From NCBI RefSeq assembly GCF_014634745.1, contig NZ_BMBP01000003.1:62001-126000 (forward strand): a DNA stretch of 64,000 bases, in the 5' to 3' direction. Made by a program: the position numbers and the translations under genes. This DNA is from Leuconostoc pseudomesenteroides KCTC 3652. GTDB taxonomy: Bacteria > Bacillota > Bacilli > Lactobacillales > Lactobacillaceae. The stretch's first letter is position 1. Each line of letters begins with the position of its first letter. The notes beneath the pieces are model-generated. The model was not told the origin of the DNA, did no database searches, and saw only the letters and a program-made list of their open reading frames with translations. This document shows, one piece after another, positions 35,891-44,714 of this stretch.

Positions 35891-35983
35891 GATAGCCTCC
35901 AATTTTTTATTGTTACAAACTCTATTATAAAACAAAACGCTTTAATTGTCTTGCTTGGTGTGTGAAAAAATGCACGATAATAA

Positions 35984-36829
35984 CTACTTATGGCGTTCAG
36001 TCCTAATGACATGAACCTTTTGCCCCGGTAACCCAGACATTTTCAATGTTATTGCGTCTTGTGGCTTAACCCAGACTGATCCAATCGGATGATGTTTATT
36101 CTTTAAAATAGCAGACACTTCTTTCAAAACATGCCCATTCTTATCTGTCACATCATTAAATAATGTCAGTTTGGTTTTTTGTGGTGCAAAGTCAATTGAA
36201 CGTCCAAGCTGTGTCACATTATACTGATTATCGACATGTTGGTTACCAACATCTGCAATATAATCACTCTGTCGCCGGAACTTTTGTCCAAAAGCCACCA
36301 CTAAGTTGCAGTGCCCATCAGCATAAAAATCTTGAACAACCACCTTATTATTACCAAGATAAAAGTCAGATTGCAACAATTCACCATCACTAAAATACTG
36401 TTTAGCAAATAGTCGCCCGTCACGTCGATAAATATCTTTATAGTCAATTTTGCCGTCGTCATCATACCATGTCACAGCTTGTACTAGTCGTTTAGATTGA
36501 CTAAACCATCTCACCTTTGCCAGCTCACGCCCAAAACTCATGATACTTTTAGTACCATCTTGATTGACGACAATTTGACTTTCATTTGGCACAATCAAGT
36601 CTGACCACCAAATACCTTTTGTGTCATCAATTGTTGAAAAATATTGTTGTCCATACATGTCAAACACCTTATCAGGTGACAATCCCATCTTTTTGATGAG
36701 GTAAACAGCATCTTCATGGGGTGTGGCAACCCATAATTCATCACTACGCCCGAGCTTAACTTGTTCGATTTGCCAAGCAATACCATCCAATTGCGTGATC
36801 GATAAAGAATTGATGATTTCAATTTTCAT
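35984..36829 (-). CDS. GtfB-like glycosyltransferase partner protein (short form)
   Basis: A 281-aa protein that overlaps the downstream end of the glycosyltransferase gene by 4 bp (ATGA). Its middle (VTWYDDDGKIDYKDIYRRDGRLFAKQYFSDGE) resembles the repeated Tyr/Asp/Gly segments of the GtfB chaperone subunit of the accessory-Sec GtfA-GtfB complex. GtfB is usually about 440-450 aa, so this is a short or reduced version. No catalytic motif is visible. It probably stabilises or targets the partner enzyme; this is inference from resemblance and the coupling. Confidence 0.6.
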   Translation of the reverse strand: MKIEIINSLSITQLDGIAWQIEQVKLGRSDELWVATPHEDAVYLIKKMGLSPDKVFDMYGQQYFSTIDDTKGIWWSDLIVPNESQIVVNQDGTKSIMSFGRELAKVRWFSQSKRLVQAVTWYDDDGKIDYKDIYRRDGRLFAKQYFSDGELLQSDFYLGNNKVVVQDFYADGHCNLVVAFGQKFRRQSDYIADVGNQHVDNQYNVTQLGRSIDFAPQKTKLTLFNDVTDKNGHVLKEVSAILKNKHHPIGSVWVKPQDAITLKMSGLPGQKVHVIRTERHK

Positions 36830-38277
36830 GATAGCCCCTCAACAACACGCGCCCACTGATCCGCTATTTTTTTAATTTGAAAGTTTTCAGCAGTCAATGT
36901 AGCGCCCTCCGATAACGTATCATAATCTGTGAAAATAAGTTGCATCGCTGCTGACAAATGAGCAATATTGGTAGCTTCATTTTTGTTATGACGATCAAAT
37001 TCTGCTAAATGACCATTTTTACCATCTTTAATCAATGATTGTGCACCGTACAAATTAGCATAGGAGGCAACTGGTAGTGCTGCTCCCAATGCTTCAATAT
37101 ATGTCAGACCGAAACCTTCTGAATAAGACGCGGAAACATAAGCATCATAATTCAGCAGCTCGCGTGTAATCGACTGACAAAATCCCTTTAAAGTGATTTT
37201 GTCATTCAAATGGTAGTCGTTAATGAGCTGTTTTAATTTATCTTCTTCATTTCCCGTACCATATATTGACAAAGTGGCAGCAAAGCCCTTTTGATTAAGT
37301 TGCGCAATCGACTCAACAATGTGCGCTATCTTTTTTTCTGGATGCAGTCGTGAAACCGTGACGAATTTTGCAACATTACCAGCCCATTTTTTTGGCGCCG
37401 CAATTTGATTAACACCACCGACTGGAATCGCTATTATTTTATGAGGATCGACTGGTAAACCGCTATCACGCAATTGTGACAATATATCTTTTTGTTGTAA
37501 GGTTGTCGCCACAATCACTCTGTCAACATCATCTAAGTGATCAAACATATATTGATAATAGTTATTCCATACCGGTCGATTATTTTGATAAGAAACCAAG
37601 TGAGCTGCATGCACAATGTCAACAATTTTCAACTGATAACCTCGATTTTTCAAGGTAATAAGCACTTCCTCATTGTCAGTACCACGATCAATGAAGTAAC
37701 AATTATGAGTAAATTCACGTTGCAATTCTAGTAAAAAAAACATGAGTAACTCTTCAAACGTCGCAAACAAATAATCACGGTCATGAAATCCCGAAACATG
37801 AATGTTAGTCATGATTTTACCAAGCGATTCAGAATGACGATAATGCCAAGCCACACGATGTTGTCCATTTTCTAAAATGACGCGGTCATCCCCAACTAAA
37901 TAAACATTTTTTTTGCTATCAAACCGTTTACTTTTCAGTATCGTCGCCTGATATTGACCCGTCGTTTGTTGATGCACTACTCTTTGCGTGTCCACAAAAT
38001 CTACTAAAGTTTGCTGTCGGTACACATTTGTGTGCGCTAATCCGTTTTGCAAATATTCTGAAGGATTATCGCTCAATAAATAGTCATACAAACCAATAAC
38101 TTCATTTTCCTTTAAGCGCCACTCTTTCATGTGTTCATGCAATTGTGGTAGGTAATCAGTGTAAATCAACTTGAACACCATGTTTTTTTCACGAAAACAT
38201 TGGGCGCGATAAAATTGCGCATGTTCCACACCGCTATTACTATGCCCAATCCGTTTGTTCACAAAAAAATTCATCAT
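36826..38277 (-). CDS. Glycosyltransferase family 4 (GtfA/TagE-like)
   Basis: A 483-aa GT-B glycosyltransferase. MNFFVNKRIGHSNSGVEHAQFYRA is the N-terminal signature of GtfA/TagE/TarM-type enzymes, and the C-terminal domain has FVTVSRLHPEKKI, YGTGNEEDKL and the catalytic SEGFGLTYIEALGAALP (E-x7-E) motif. Likely roles are O-glycosylation of serine-rich surface proteins or glucosylation of teichoic acid; the sequence does not decide. A TATAAT box is visible 40-50 bp upstream. It is the first gene of a two-gene unit with the GtfB-like protein. Confidence 0.78.
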   Translation of the reverse strand: MMNFFVNKRIGHSNSGVEHAQFYRAQCFREKNMVFKLIYTDYLPQLHEHMKEWRLKENEVIGLYDYLLSDNPSEYLQNGLAHTNVYRQQTLVDFVDTQRVVHQQTTGQYQATILKSKRFDSKKNVYLVGDDRVILENGQHRVAWHYRHSESLGKIMTNIHVSGFHDRDYLFATFEELLMFFLLELQREFTHNCYFIDRGTDNEEVLITLKNRGYQLKIVDIVHAAHLVSYQNNRPVWNNYYQYMFDHLDDVDRVIVATTLQQKDILSQLRDSGLPVDPHKIIAIPVGGVNQIAAPKKWAGNVAKFVTVSRLHPEKKIAHIVESIAQLNQKGFAATLSIYGTGNEEDKLKQLINDYHLNDKITLKGFCQSITRELLNYDAYVSASYSEGFGLTYIEALGAALPVASYANLYGAQSLIKDGKNGHLAEFDRHNKNEATNIAHLSAAMQLIFTDYDTLSEGATLTAENFQIKKIADQWARVVEGLS

Positions 38278-38319
38278 TGATACCTCTTACTAGGCTATTC
38301 TTATCATGATAATTATATA

Positions 38320-38346
38320 CAAAAAAAGGAACTTTCCCAAGTTCCT
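38320..38346 (-). terminator. Terminator of the tRNA-Gln transcript
   Basis: AGGAACTT and AAGTTCCT (8-bp arms, 4-nt loop), followed on the minus strand by seven T, 7 bp after tRNA-Gln. Confidence 0.9.
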
Positions 38347-38352
38347 CTAGCA

Positions 38353-38426
38353 ATTGCCCCTGCTGGATTCGAACCAGCGCATGTCGGTACCAAAAACCGA
38401 TGCCTTACCGCTTGGCGAAGGGGCAA
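38353..38426 (-). tRNA. tRNA-Gln (UUG)
   Basis: A 74-nt tRNA. Acceptor arms TTGCCCC/GGGGCAA pair, the anticodon stem TCGGT/ACCGA frames a TTTTGGT loop giving anticodon UUG, and the T-arm GCTGGTTCGAATCCAGC is canonical. CCA is not encoded. It lies 38 bp after the deleted tRNA-Tyr and shares its promoter. Confidence 0.95.
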
Positions 38427-38464
38427 TAGTTAATTTATTTTGCCGTTAACTATTAAATCGGCAA

Positions 38465-38519
38465 TGGGAGCGGTAGGATTCGAACCTACGAACCCGAAGG
38501 TACACTCCCATATCTCAAA
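38465..38519 (-). pseudogene. tRNA-Tyr remnant lacking D and anticodon arms
   Basis: Both sides of the acceptor stem (GGGAGTG and CGCTCCC, with a U.G pair), positions 8-9, a CCTTCGGGTTC variable arm and an intact T-arm (GTAGG-TTCGAAT-CCTAC) are present. The D and anticodon arms, about 30-40 nt, are missing, so the element is only 55 nt. The variable arm is that of bacterial tRNA-Tyr, and a Tyr-Gln pair is a common Firmicute cluster. As it stands it cannot decode. The promoter is intact. Confidence 0.75.
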
Positions 38520-38529
38520 CAACTATATT

Positions 38530-38558
38530 ATAATACCAGAAAATGAGAGTGATAGCAA
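38530..38558 (-). promoter_or_regulatory. Promoter of the tRNA-Tyr remnant/tRNA-Gln unit
   Basis: TTGCTA (38553-38558), a 17-bp spacer and extended -10 TGGTATTAT (hexamer 38530-38535) on the minus strand. Confidence 0.7.
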
Positions 38559-38678
38559 GCAATTTTGACATAAAAGACAAAATAAACGACGATTCGCTAT
38601 ATTGCACCCATTAACTAACCAAAACATATAATTGTTTGAGAACAAATCAGATGACTAATGTGTCATTTAGACCAGTCA

Positions 38679-40571
38679 TCACCAGATTTGAACGCGTTTA
38701 TCTGGCGCCAACCACATGCCATCAGTTTCTTTAACATCAAATGTCGTGAAAAAGTCGTCAAAATTTTTTACTTGTACGTTAACACGCGCCTTAGCAGGAC
38801 CGTGTGGATCCACTGCCGCTAACAATTGCATGTACTCAGGACGTGCTTTCATACGCCAAATAGCAGCCCAATTGGTAAAGAATGCCTCCGATGAAAAATC
38901 CTCATCTCGTTTGGCAGCGGCCAAAGCAGCAGCTAATCCACCCAAATCAGCCACGTTTTCTGACACTGTCAACTTACCATTCACTTTAGCGCCATACGAA
39001 TCTAAGCCATCAAATTGATCAACAACTTGCTGTGTACGTTCTTTGAAGGCAGCATAATCCGCATCAGTCCACCAATTATTCAAACTACCAAATTCATCAA
39101 ATGACGCGCCATTGGTATCAAAAGCGTGAGAAATTTCATGAGCAATCACTGCACCAATCCCACCATAATTGGCTGATGAAGATTGATGTAAGCTATAAAA
39201 AGGTGCTTGTAAAATAGCTGCCGGAAAGAAAATTTGATTTTGTTGCGGATCATAGTAAGCATTGACCAAGTGTGCTGGCATTTGCCATTCATTTTCATCA
39301 ACTGGTTGATGCCATTGTTGCCAAGTATGGGTAATCTCAATTTGCCTAAATTTAGCTGCAGATTCAAACAATGTCGCCCCTTCATCAACTGTCTTTTGTG
39401 ACAAACGATCTGGCAGTTTATCAGGATAACCAATGTGAGGCACAATCGCGTTAAGTTTGATAATTGCTTTATCCCGTGTCGCCTGCGTCAACCAAGTAAC
39501 GTTCTGCAAACGATTTTTATAGACATCAATCATCGTCGCTACCTTTGCTTCAACGTCTGCCTTTGCCTCTGGAGAAAATTTCTCATGTGCATAATACATA
39601 CCAATCGCTTGGCTAAATGGTCCTGCTGCCAAGTAAAAAGCTGCTTTCTCGGTGCTTTTAGCTTCAGGCAAGCCTTGCAAAGCTCTCGCATAAGCGCCAC
39701 CCAAGACACGCAAATCATCACTCAACAAATCAGTATATTCATTAGCAACATTTATAAGCAGATAGTCTTTCAATAATGGCCATGCATCCTCAGAATAAAA
39801 TTGATCTGCAGAAGCCCAAAAACGCTCTGCAGGTACAATGATTTTATCCGGCATCTGTCCAATCAAAGCTTTGATAATATCATTTAGTGGCAAATCCGAC
39901 GCTTGTTGAACAAAATTATCCCATTGATAAGGGTGATACAATTTGGCATATTCGTTTTGTTCCTCTCGGCTCAATGAAACACTTGCAATTCGGGCGTCCA
40001 AAGCAATGTAATTGTCAATCATTGTTTCCGCTTCATCACTTGAAAAACCAAACTGAGGCAATAATGTCATTTGCTGTTCACGAAATTTCGCGAGTAATAC
40101 TTTAGCTTGCTCATTGTCGGGAGTGTAATATGTCGTGTCTGGCAGCAGTAATGGCAGACTACCAGCCCACAAAACATTTAGTTTGGCATTCTTGAAATCT
40201 GGGTCAATCCAAAAAGGCAATGCGTTTGGCAATCCCCTTTGCTCAAGTTCAGCAATATGGGATGCAAAATCAGCAAACGATTGATAACCTTTATATTGTT
40301 CCAGCAAAGGCAATACTGGCGCGACACCAATTTTATCCCGTGTTTGTGTATCGGACGTCAAACGATGATAAGCAATAAACTGCTGCAATATATCATCATC
40401 TGGTACGTTCTCACCGTTTTGCCATTCGTTAGTCGTTGACAACAACCACTTTTCAATCCCTACTGCTAAATCATTAAAACCCCCAGTTGAGGGCTTATCA
40501 GCTGGTATTTCAGCTGTTTTTGCCCACTCACCGTTAATTGCATCATAAAAATCATCTTGTAATTTTGTCAT
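38679..40571 (-). CDS. pepO: M13-family endopeptidase PepO
   Basis: A 630-aa neprilysin-like zinc metallopeptidase. The zinc motif HEISH lies in VIAHEISHAFDTNGA and the third ligand in ENVADLGGLAAAL; the C-terminal half matches M13. It has no signal peptide, so it is cytoplasmic and degrades imported oligopeptides. It lies directly downstream of the second opp operon, as in lactococcal opp-pepO, but here a terminator and a TATAAT promoter (40610-40615) separate them. Start is uncertain: ATG at 40571 (MTKLQDDF, preferred by family) or 40583; neither has a strong ribosome site. Confidence 0.93.
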   Translation of the reverse strand: MTKLQDDFYDAINGEWAKTAEIPADKPSTGGFNDLAVGIEKWLLSTTNEWQNGENVPDDDILQQFIAYHRLTSDTQTRDKIGVAPVLPLLEQYKGYQSFADFASHIAELEQRGLPNALPFWIDPDFKNAKLNVLWAGSLPLLLPDTTYYTPDNEQAKVLLAKFREQQMTLLPQFGFSSDEAETMIDNYIALDARIASVSLSREEQNEYAKLYHPYQWDNFVQQASDLPLNDIIKALIGQMPDKIIVPAERFWASADQFYSEDAWPLLKDYLLINVANEYTDLLSDDLRVLGGAYARALQGLPEAKSTEKAAFYLAAGPFSQAIGMYYAHEKFSPEAKADVEAKVATMIDVYKNRLQNVTWLTQATRDKAIIKLNAIVPHIGYPDKLPDRLSQKTVDEGATLFESAAKFRQIEITHTWQQWHQPVDENEWQMPAHLVNAYYDPQQNQIFFPAAILQAPFYSLHQSSSANYGGIGAVIAHEISHAFDTNGASFDEFGSLNNWWTDADYAAFKERTQQVVDQFDGLDSYGAKVNGKLTVSENVADLGGLAAALAAAKRDEDFSSEAFFTNWAAIWRMKARPEYMQLLAAVDPHGPAKARVNVQVKNFDDFFTTFDVKETDGMWLAPDKRVQIW

Positions 40572-40609
40572 GTCAATTCTCATTTCTTTATCTTAATTAA
40601 CTAATAAAT

Positions 40610-40637
40610 ATTATACACTTTTCGTTTTTGTTTACAA
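40610..40637 (-). promoter_or_regulatory. Promoter of pepO
   Basis: TTGTAA (40632-40637), a 16-bp spacer and TATAAT (40610-40615) on the minus strand. The -35 overlaps the T-run of the upstream terminator. Confidence 0.6.
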
Positions 40638-40662
40638 AAAAAGCCAACCAATAATGGTCGGC
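40634..40662 (-). terminator. Terminator of the second opp operon
   Basis: GCCGACC and GGTTGGC (one wobble pair) followed by seven T on the minus strand. Confidence 0.85.
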
Positions 40663-40672
40663 TAACAGGTGT

Positions 40673-41608
40673 TCATTTTTGTTGTTGCTTATATAGTTCT
40701 GCTTCTTCAGGCGTAGCCAATACAAAATGTCCTGGATTAACTTCAATCATGCTACGCTCTTTACCATCAGTTTCAATGGTTGTATCATAATCAATGTGCT
40801 GCCTCAAACTTTCAGCTTCAGGATCTGGTACTGGAATAGCAGATAATAGACTCTTTGTATAAGGATGTAATGGATGATTATAAACGGCATCTGAAGTACC
40901 AATTTCTAATAACTTACCCCAATGCATCACACCAATACGGTCTGAAATATATTTCACCATCGACAAATCATGGGCAATAAACAGATATGTTAATGAATGC
41001 CTTTTCTGCAATTCTTTCATTAAGTTAACAACTTGTGCTTGAATTGACACATCCAAAGCGGAAATAGGTTCATCTGCAATGATAAACTTTGGATCAACTG
41101 CCAACGCACGTGCAATCCCAATTCGTTGTCTCTGACCACCAGAAAATTCATGTGGATATCTCGTGGCGTGATCTTTGTTTAGACCAACCAAATCCAACAA
41201 ATCCTGAACTTTAGCATTTCGTTCACTCTTTGACTTGGCCAGATGGTTGATATCGATGCCTTCAGCAATAATATCACGCACCTTCATTCGACCGTTCAAG
41301 CTAGCCTGTGGATCCTGAAAGATCATTTGTGCGTCTTTGCGGAAATTAGATAACTGTTTGCCCTTAAGTTTAGTGACGTCTTCACCATCAAAGGTAATCG
41401 TACCATCATTTGGTTCATATAACTTTAAGATAGTACGACCAATCGTCGTTTTACCAGAACCAGACTCACCTACTAAGCCAAACACTTCACCTTCATAGAT
41501 GTCAAAACTGACATGGTCAATAGCCCGTACTTCATTGGCCTTTCCCTTGTTGAAGTACAATTGCAAATCATTCAGCTCAACCAATTTTTTTGGTGTTTCT
41601 TCAGTCAT
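40673..41608 (-). CDS. oppF: Oligopeptide ABC transporter ATP-binding protein OppF (system 2)
   Basis: A 311-aa ATPase with Walker A GESGSGKTT, signature FSGGQRQRIG and Walker B FIIADEPISALD, followed by the OppF-type C-terminal tail. The ATG at 41608 has a perfect AGGAGG; the longer frame to 41650 adds residues overlapping oppD. Last gene of oppA-B-C-D-F. It differs in sequence from the OppF at 32.5-33.4 kb, so the two systems are not recent duplicates. Confidence 0.92.
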   Translation of the reverse strand: MTEETPKKLVELNDLQLYFNKGKANEVRAIDHVSFDIYEGEVFGLVGESGSGKTTIGRTILKLYEPNDGTITFDGEDVTKLKGKQLSNFRKDAQMIFQDPQASLNGRMKVRDIIAEGIDINHLAKSKSERNAKVQDLLDLVGLNKDHATRYPHEFSGGQRQRIGIARALAVDPKFIIADEPISALDVSIQAQVVNLMKELQKRHSLTYLFIAHDLSMVKYISDRIGVMHWGKLLEIGTSDAVYNHPLHPYTKSLLSAIPVPDPEAESLRQHIDYDTTIETDGKERSMIEVNPGHFVLATPEEAELYKQQQK

Positions 41609-41610
41609 GA

Positions 41611-42660
41611 TTAAGCCTCCTGTCCTTGTATTTCTTCCCATCGTGCCCAACGTTTCAAAATCTGTTCGGGTGGGGTCACTTTAGGTGCTCGCTCATCAAG
41701 TAGCCAAGTGGCTGCATAATGTGTATCACTAATTTTAAAGAAAGGTGGCTCTTCTTTACTATCAATGGCAAGTGCATACGAATTTCGCGGGGCAAAAGCA
41801 TCACCTAGCGGTGGCTCCAACAAATCTGGTGGTGTCCCCGGAATAGCCTGCAATGACCCTTCAGCCGTATCCGTGGTTGGCATTGAATTTAACAGTCCCC
41901 ATGTATAGGGATGCTGTGGATTAAAGAAAATTTCATCAACTGTACCATACTCAACGATTTTACCAGCGTACATGACAGCTACTCGATCAGCCATACCAGC
42001 AACAACACCCAAATCATGTGTGATAAAGATAATTGAAGAGTTTGACTGCTTTTGTAACTGCTTCATCAAATTCAAAATTTGTGCCTGAATCGTAACATCC
42101 AAAGCAGTAGTTGGCTCATCAGCTATCAAAATTTCAGGATCCGCAGCCAGCGCAATTGCAATAACAGCACGCTGCCTCATACCACCAGACCATTGATGAG
42201 GGTAATCGTTAATATGCTCTTCAGCGTTAGGAATACCAACGCCCTTCATCAACTCCAAAGCGCGAGCCAAAGCATCTTTTTCGCTCAACTCTTGATGTTT
42301 AATTAATGGTTCAGCAATTTGCTGCCCAATCTTCATTGTTGGGTCTAAACTAGTCATTGGATCTTGGAAGATCATCGCAATTTCATTACCACGAACATGT
42401 TGCCATTCTTCTTCGGACAATTCCAACAAATTTTTGTCTTTGAACAAAAGACGACTATTCTCAGGTATCACAGCATTTTTAGCATTCAGACCCATCAATG
42501 TCTTTGTTGTGACTGACTTTCCTGAGCCAGACTCACCAACAATTGCCAACGTTTCGCCTTGATTTAAATCAAATGACACGTCTCTAATGGCTTGCACCGT
42601 ACCAGCATAGGTATTGAAATTGACGTGCAAATTTTCAACTCTTAATATAGGATTACTCAT
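41611..42660 (-). CDS. oppD: Oligopeptide ABC transporter ATP-binding protein OppD (system 2)
   Basis: A 349-aa ATPase with Walker A GESGSGKSV, signature WSGGMRQRAV and Walker B ILIADEPTTALD. The ATG at 42660 (MSNPILRVENL) is preferred over a GTG four codons upstream that touches the AGAGG site. Two bases separate its stop from the oppF start. It is predicted to pair with OppF as the motor of the second peptide importer. Confidence 0.92.
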   Translation of the reverse strand: MSNPILRVENLHVNFNTYAGTVQAIRDVSFDLNQGETLAIVGESGSGKSVTTKTLMGLNAKNAVIPENSRLLFKDKNLLELSEEEWQHVRGNEIAMIFQDPMTSLDPTMKIGQQIAEPLIKHQELSEKDALARALELMKGVGIPNAEEHINDYPHQWSGGMRQRAVIAIALAADPEILIADEPTTALDVTIQAQILNLMKQLQKQSNSSIIFITHDLGVVAGMADRVAVMYAGKIVEYGTVDEIFFNPQHPYTWGLLNSMPTTDTAEGSLQAIPGTPPDLLEPPLGDAFAPRNSYALAIDSKEEPPFFKISDTHYAATWLLDERAPKVTPPEQILKRWARWEEIQGQEA

Positions 42661-42675
42661 AAGTACTTGCACCTC

Positions 42676-43704
42676 TTAATCTTCACTAGCACGTGGGTCA
42701 AAGGCATCTCGTAACCCATCACCCAGCAAGATAAACGCCAACGAAATCAACACCAACACACCAGAAGGAATCAAAACCTGGTAAGGGTAGAATTGCAACA
42801 TACTTTGAGCATCAGAAATCAATGAACCAAGTGAAGCCGTTGGTGGCTTAACACCCAAGTTAATGGCAGACAAGACCGCTTCAAACATGATTGCGCTTGG
42901 CACTGTCATCATGATTTGAACAATGATTGTACCAGCCATATTAGGAATCAAATGCTTAATCGCAATCTTAGTTGAACTTTCACCAAGAGATTTGGCAGCC
43001 AAGACGTAGTCACGCTCTTTCAATGAAAGTGTCATGTTACGTACTTGTCGTGCCATACTTAACCAACCCGTAATGGCAATCGCAATAATGATTGATGTGA
43101 CACCGTTTCCCAGTAACAAACCAAACATAGTCACAACAATCAAATTAGGTACAGAGGAAAGAATTTCAATGATACGCTGCATGACAACGTCAACCCAGCC
43201 ACCTTTCCAACCGGAGAATACACCGTAAGTAACACCAATTAACAAATCAATAAAAGTTGCTGAAATAGCGACTAACAATGAGATACGAAGTCCCACAATA
43301 ACACGTTTTCCTAATGAACGACCAAGATTATCAGTTCCCAAAATGAAATTTTCTTTAACGTTATTGTTTTTATAGGGATCAGTAGTATCTGTGGCACCAG
43401 GCTCTTTCAACTTACCATTCCACCCTGGAATTGGTAACCCTGAGTTTGGTGGTAAGTTTTTATATTTACCAACGTTATCAGAATCAAAAGCGTTAGCTTT
43501 GTTTTGTGTTACGAAAAAATTTGATACTAATGCAAAGCCGAGAATAAACACCAAAAACCAAAGTGAAATCACAGCTAGTTTATTTAATTTTAATCGACGC
43601 CAAGCATCTTGCCAAAATGACAAGGCAGGCTTAGAAATATGTTCGTTGGCTTCGGAGTTTTGTGCGCCAACGATGACAAAGTCTTCTGTATTTGCAGCCA
43701 TCAT
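42676..43704 (-). CDS. oppC: Oligopeptide ABC transporter permease OppC (system 2)
   Basis: A 342-aa permease with an extended N-terminus of about 45 residues before the first membrane segment, an approximately 70-residue outer loop between segments 1 and 2 (typical of peptide OppC), and the EAA loop DYVLAAKSLGESSTKIAIKHLIPN. Two adjacent ATGs (43704 and 43701) follow AGGAGG; the second is better spaced. It is intact, although the preceding permease gene is interrupted. Confidence 0.9.
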   Translation of the reverse strand: MMAANTEDFVIVGAQNSEANEHISKPALSFWQDAWRRLKLNKLAVISLWFLVFILGFALVSNFFVTQNKANAFDSDNVGKYKNLPPNSGLPIPGWNGKLKEPGATDTTDPYKNNNVKENFILGTDNLGRSLGKRVIVGLRISLLVAISATFIDLLIGVTYGVFSGWKGGWVDVVMQRIIEILSSVPNLIVVTMFGLLLGNGVTSIIIAIAITGWLSMARQVRNMTLSLKERDYVLAAKSLGESSTKIAIKHLIPNMAGTIIVQIMMTVPSAIMFEAVLSAINLGVKPPTASLGSLISDAQSMLQFYPYQVLIPSGVLVLISLAFILLGDGLRDAFDPRASED

Positions 43705-43712
43705 GAGCCTCC

Positions 43713-44630
43713 TTATTGCAACCGAACACGTGGATCAACAATTGCCGTCAAAATATCCGTAATCAAGATCATAACCATCAGCATCAATGCATATACGATA
43801 GTAGTTCCCATGATGACTGGAAAATCTTTAGTGGGAATTGAGGAAACGAATTGTTGCCCGATACCTGGAATTGAGAAAATATTTTCAATCAATGTGGAAC
43901 CGGTTAACAAACCAGCCGCCATTGGTCCAATCAATGTTAGAACAGGAATCATAGAGTTACGGTAGGCGTGTTTATTAACAACCTCTTTCTCACTCAGACC
44001 TTTAGCTCGAGCCAACTGCACATAATCAGAACTCAATGATTCAATCATTTCAGATCGAACAAATCGTGTCACAACAGCTGCTGGTGAAACAGCCAGTGCC
44101 AATGTTGGCAATACTGATTGTGAAAACGAGTCTCACCAGCCTGATACTGGGAATAATGGCCACTTGAAACCAAACAAGTACAAGAAGATAATACCTAATA
44201 TGAAACTAGGCACTGAAATACCAAGTGTCGAAACAACACCCAATAGGCCATCAATTTTGTTGTTTTTATTACGCGCTGATGCGGCACCCATGAGCAAACC
44301 AGCAATAACGCCCACAACCAAGGCTTGTGCGCCAAGTTGTGCAGAAATTGGTAGACGCTGACCAATCAGCATACTAACACTTTGGTTTTGATATTGGAAT
44401 GATGTTCCAAAATCACCACGAAAGGCGTTTACCAAGTAATGAAGATATTGTTGCCAAAGCGGCAAATCCAATCCATATGCTTTGTTCAATTGGGCAATCA
44501 TTTGTGGCGTTAGCTTAGGGTTATTGAACGGTGTTCCTGGCATAATTTGCATCAGGAAAAAAGTTGCAGTAATCACTAAGAATAACGTGAAAATCAAAAG
44601 CGCCAATCGCTTTAAAATGTATTTCACCAT
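43713..44630 (-). pseudogene. oppB: Oligopeptide permease OppB (system 2), interrupted by an in-frame TGA
   Basis: A single frame of 306 codons encodes a complete OppB (MVKYILKRLALLIFTLFLV at the start, MPGTPFNNPKL, EAA loop DYVQLARAKGLSEKEVVNKHAYRNS, VDPRVRLQ at the end), but codon 166 (44133-44135) is TGA, right after FPVSGW. Reading resumes in the same frame (DSFSQSVLPTLALAV), with no frameshift. One base change would cause it, for example from GGA or CGA. Translation would give a 165-residue fragment unless restart at the TTG at 44111 makes the second half. A sequencing error is the alternative. Confidence 0.85.
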
Positions 44631-44652
44631 AGTCTTGACTTCCTAATAAATA

Positions 44653-44674
44653 AGAATTGACATATGTCAATTCT
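44653..44674 (-). promoter_or_regulatory. Perfect 22-bp palindrome between oppA and oppB (system 2)
   Basis: AGAATTGACAT and ATGTCAATTCT form 11-bp arms without a spacer. On the minus strand TATTTATT follows, so it may be a weak terminator or mRNA-stabilising hairpin that makes the oppA message more abundant than the permease message. Confidence 0.5.
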
Positions 44675-44714
44675 CATTTTTAATTAAATGTAGTTTAATT
44701 CTATCATAAATCAC

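Noticed and set aside
38465-38519. tmRNA tRNA-like domain
   Set aside because: The T-arm and variable arm match tRNA-Tyr and both acceptor halves lie 55 nt apart; a tmRNA body with a tag ORF is absent.
44133-44135. Selenocysteine or programmed readthrough at the oppB TGA
   Set aside because: OppB has no selenocysteine precedent, and I see no selenocysteine-type hairpin or stimulatory context; a simple mutation or error is the plainer explanation.
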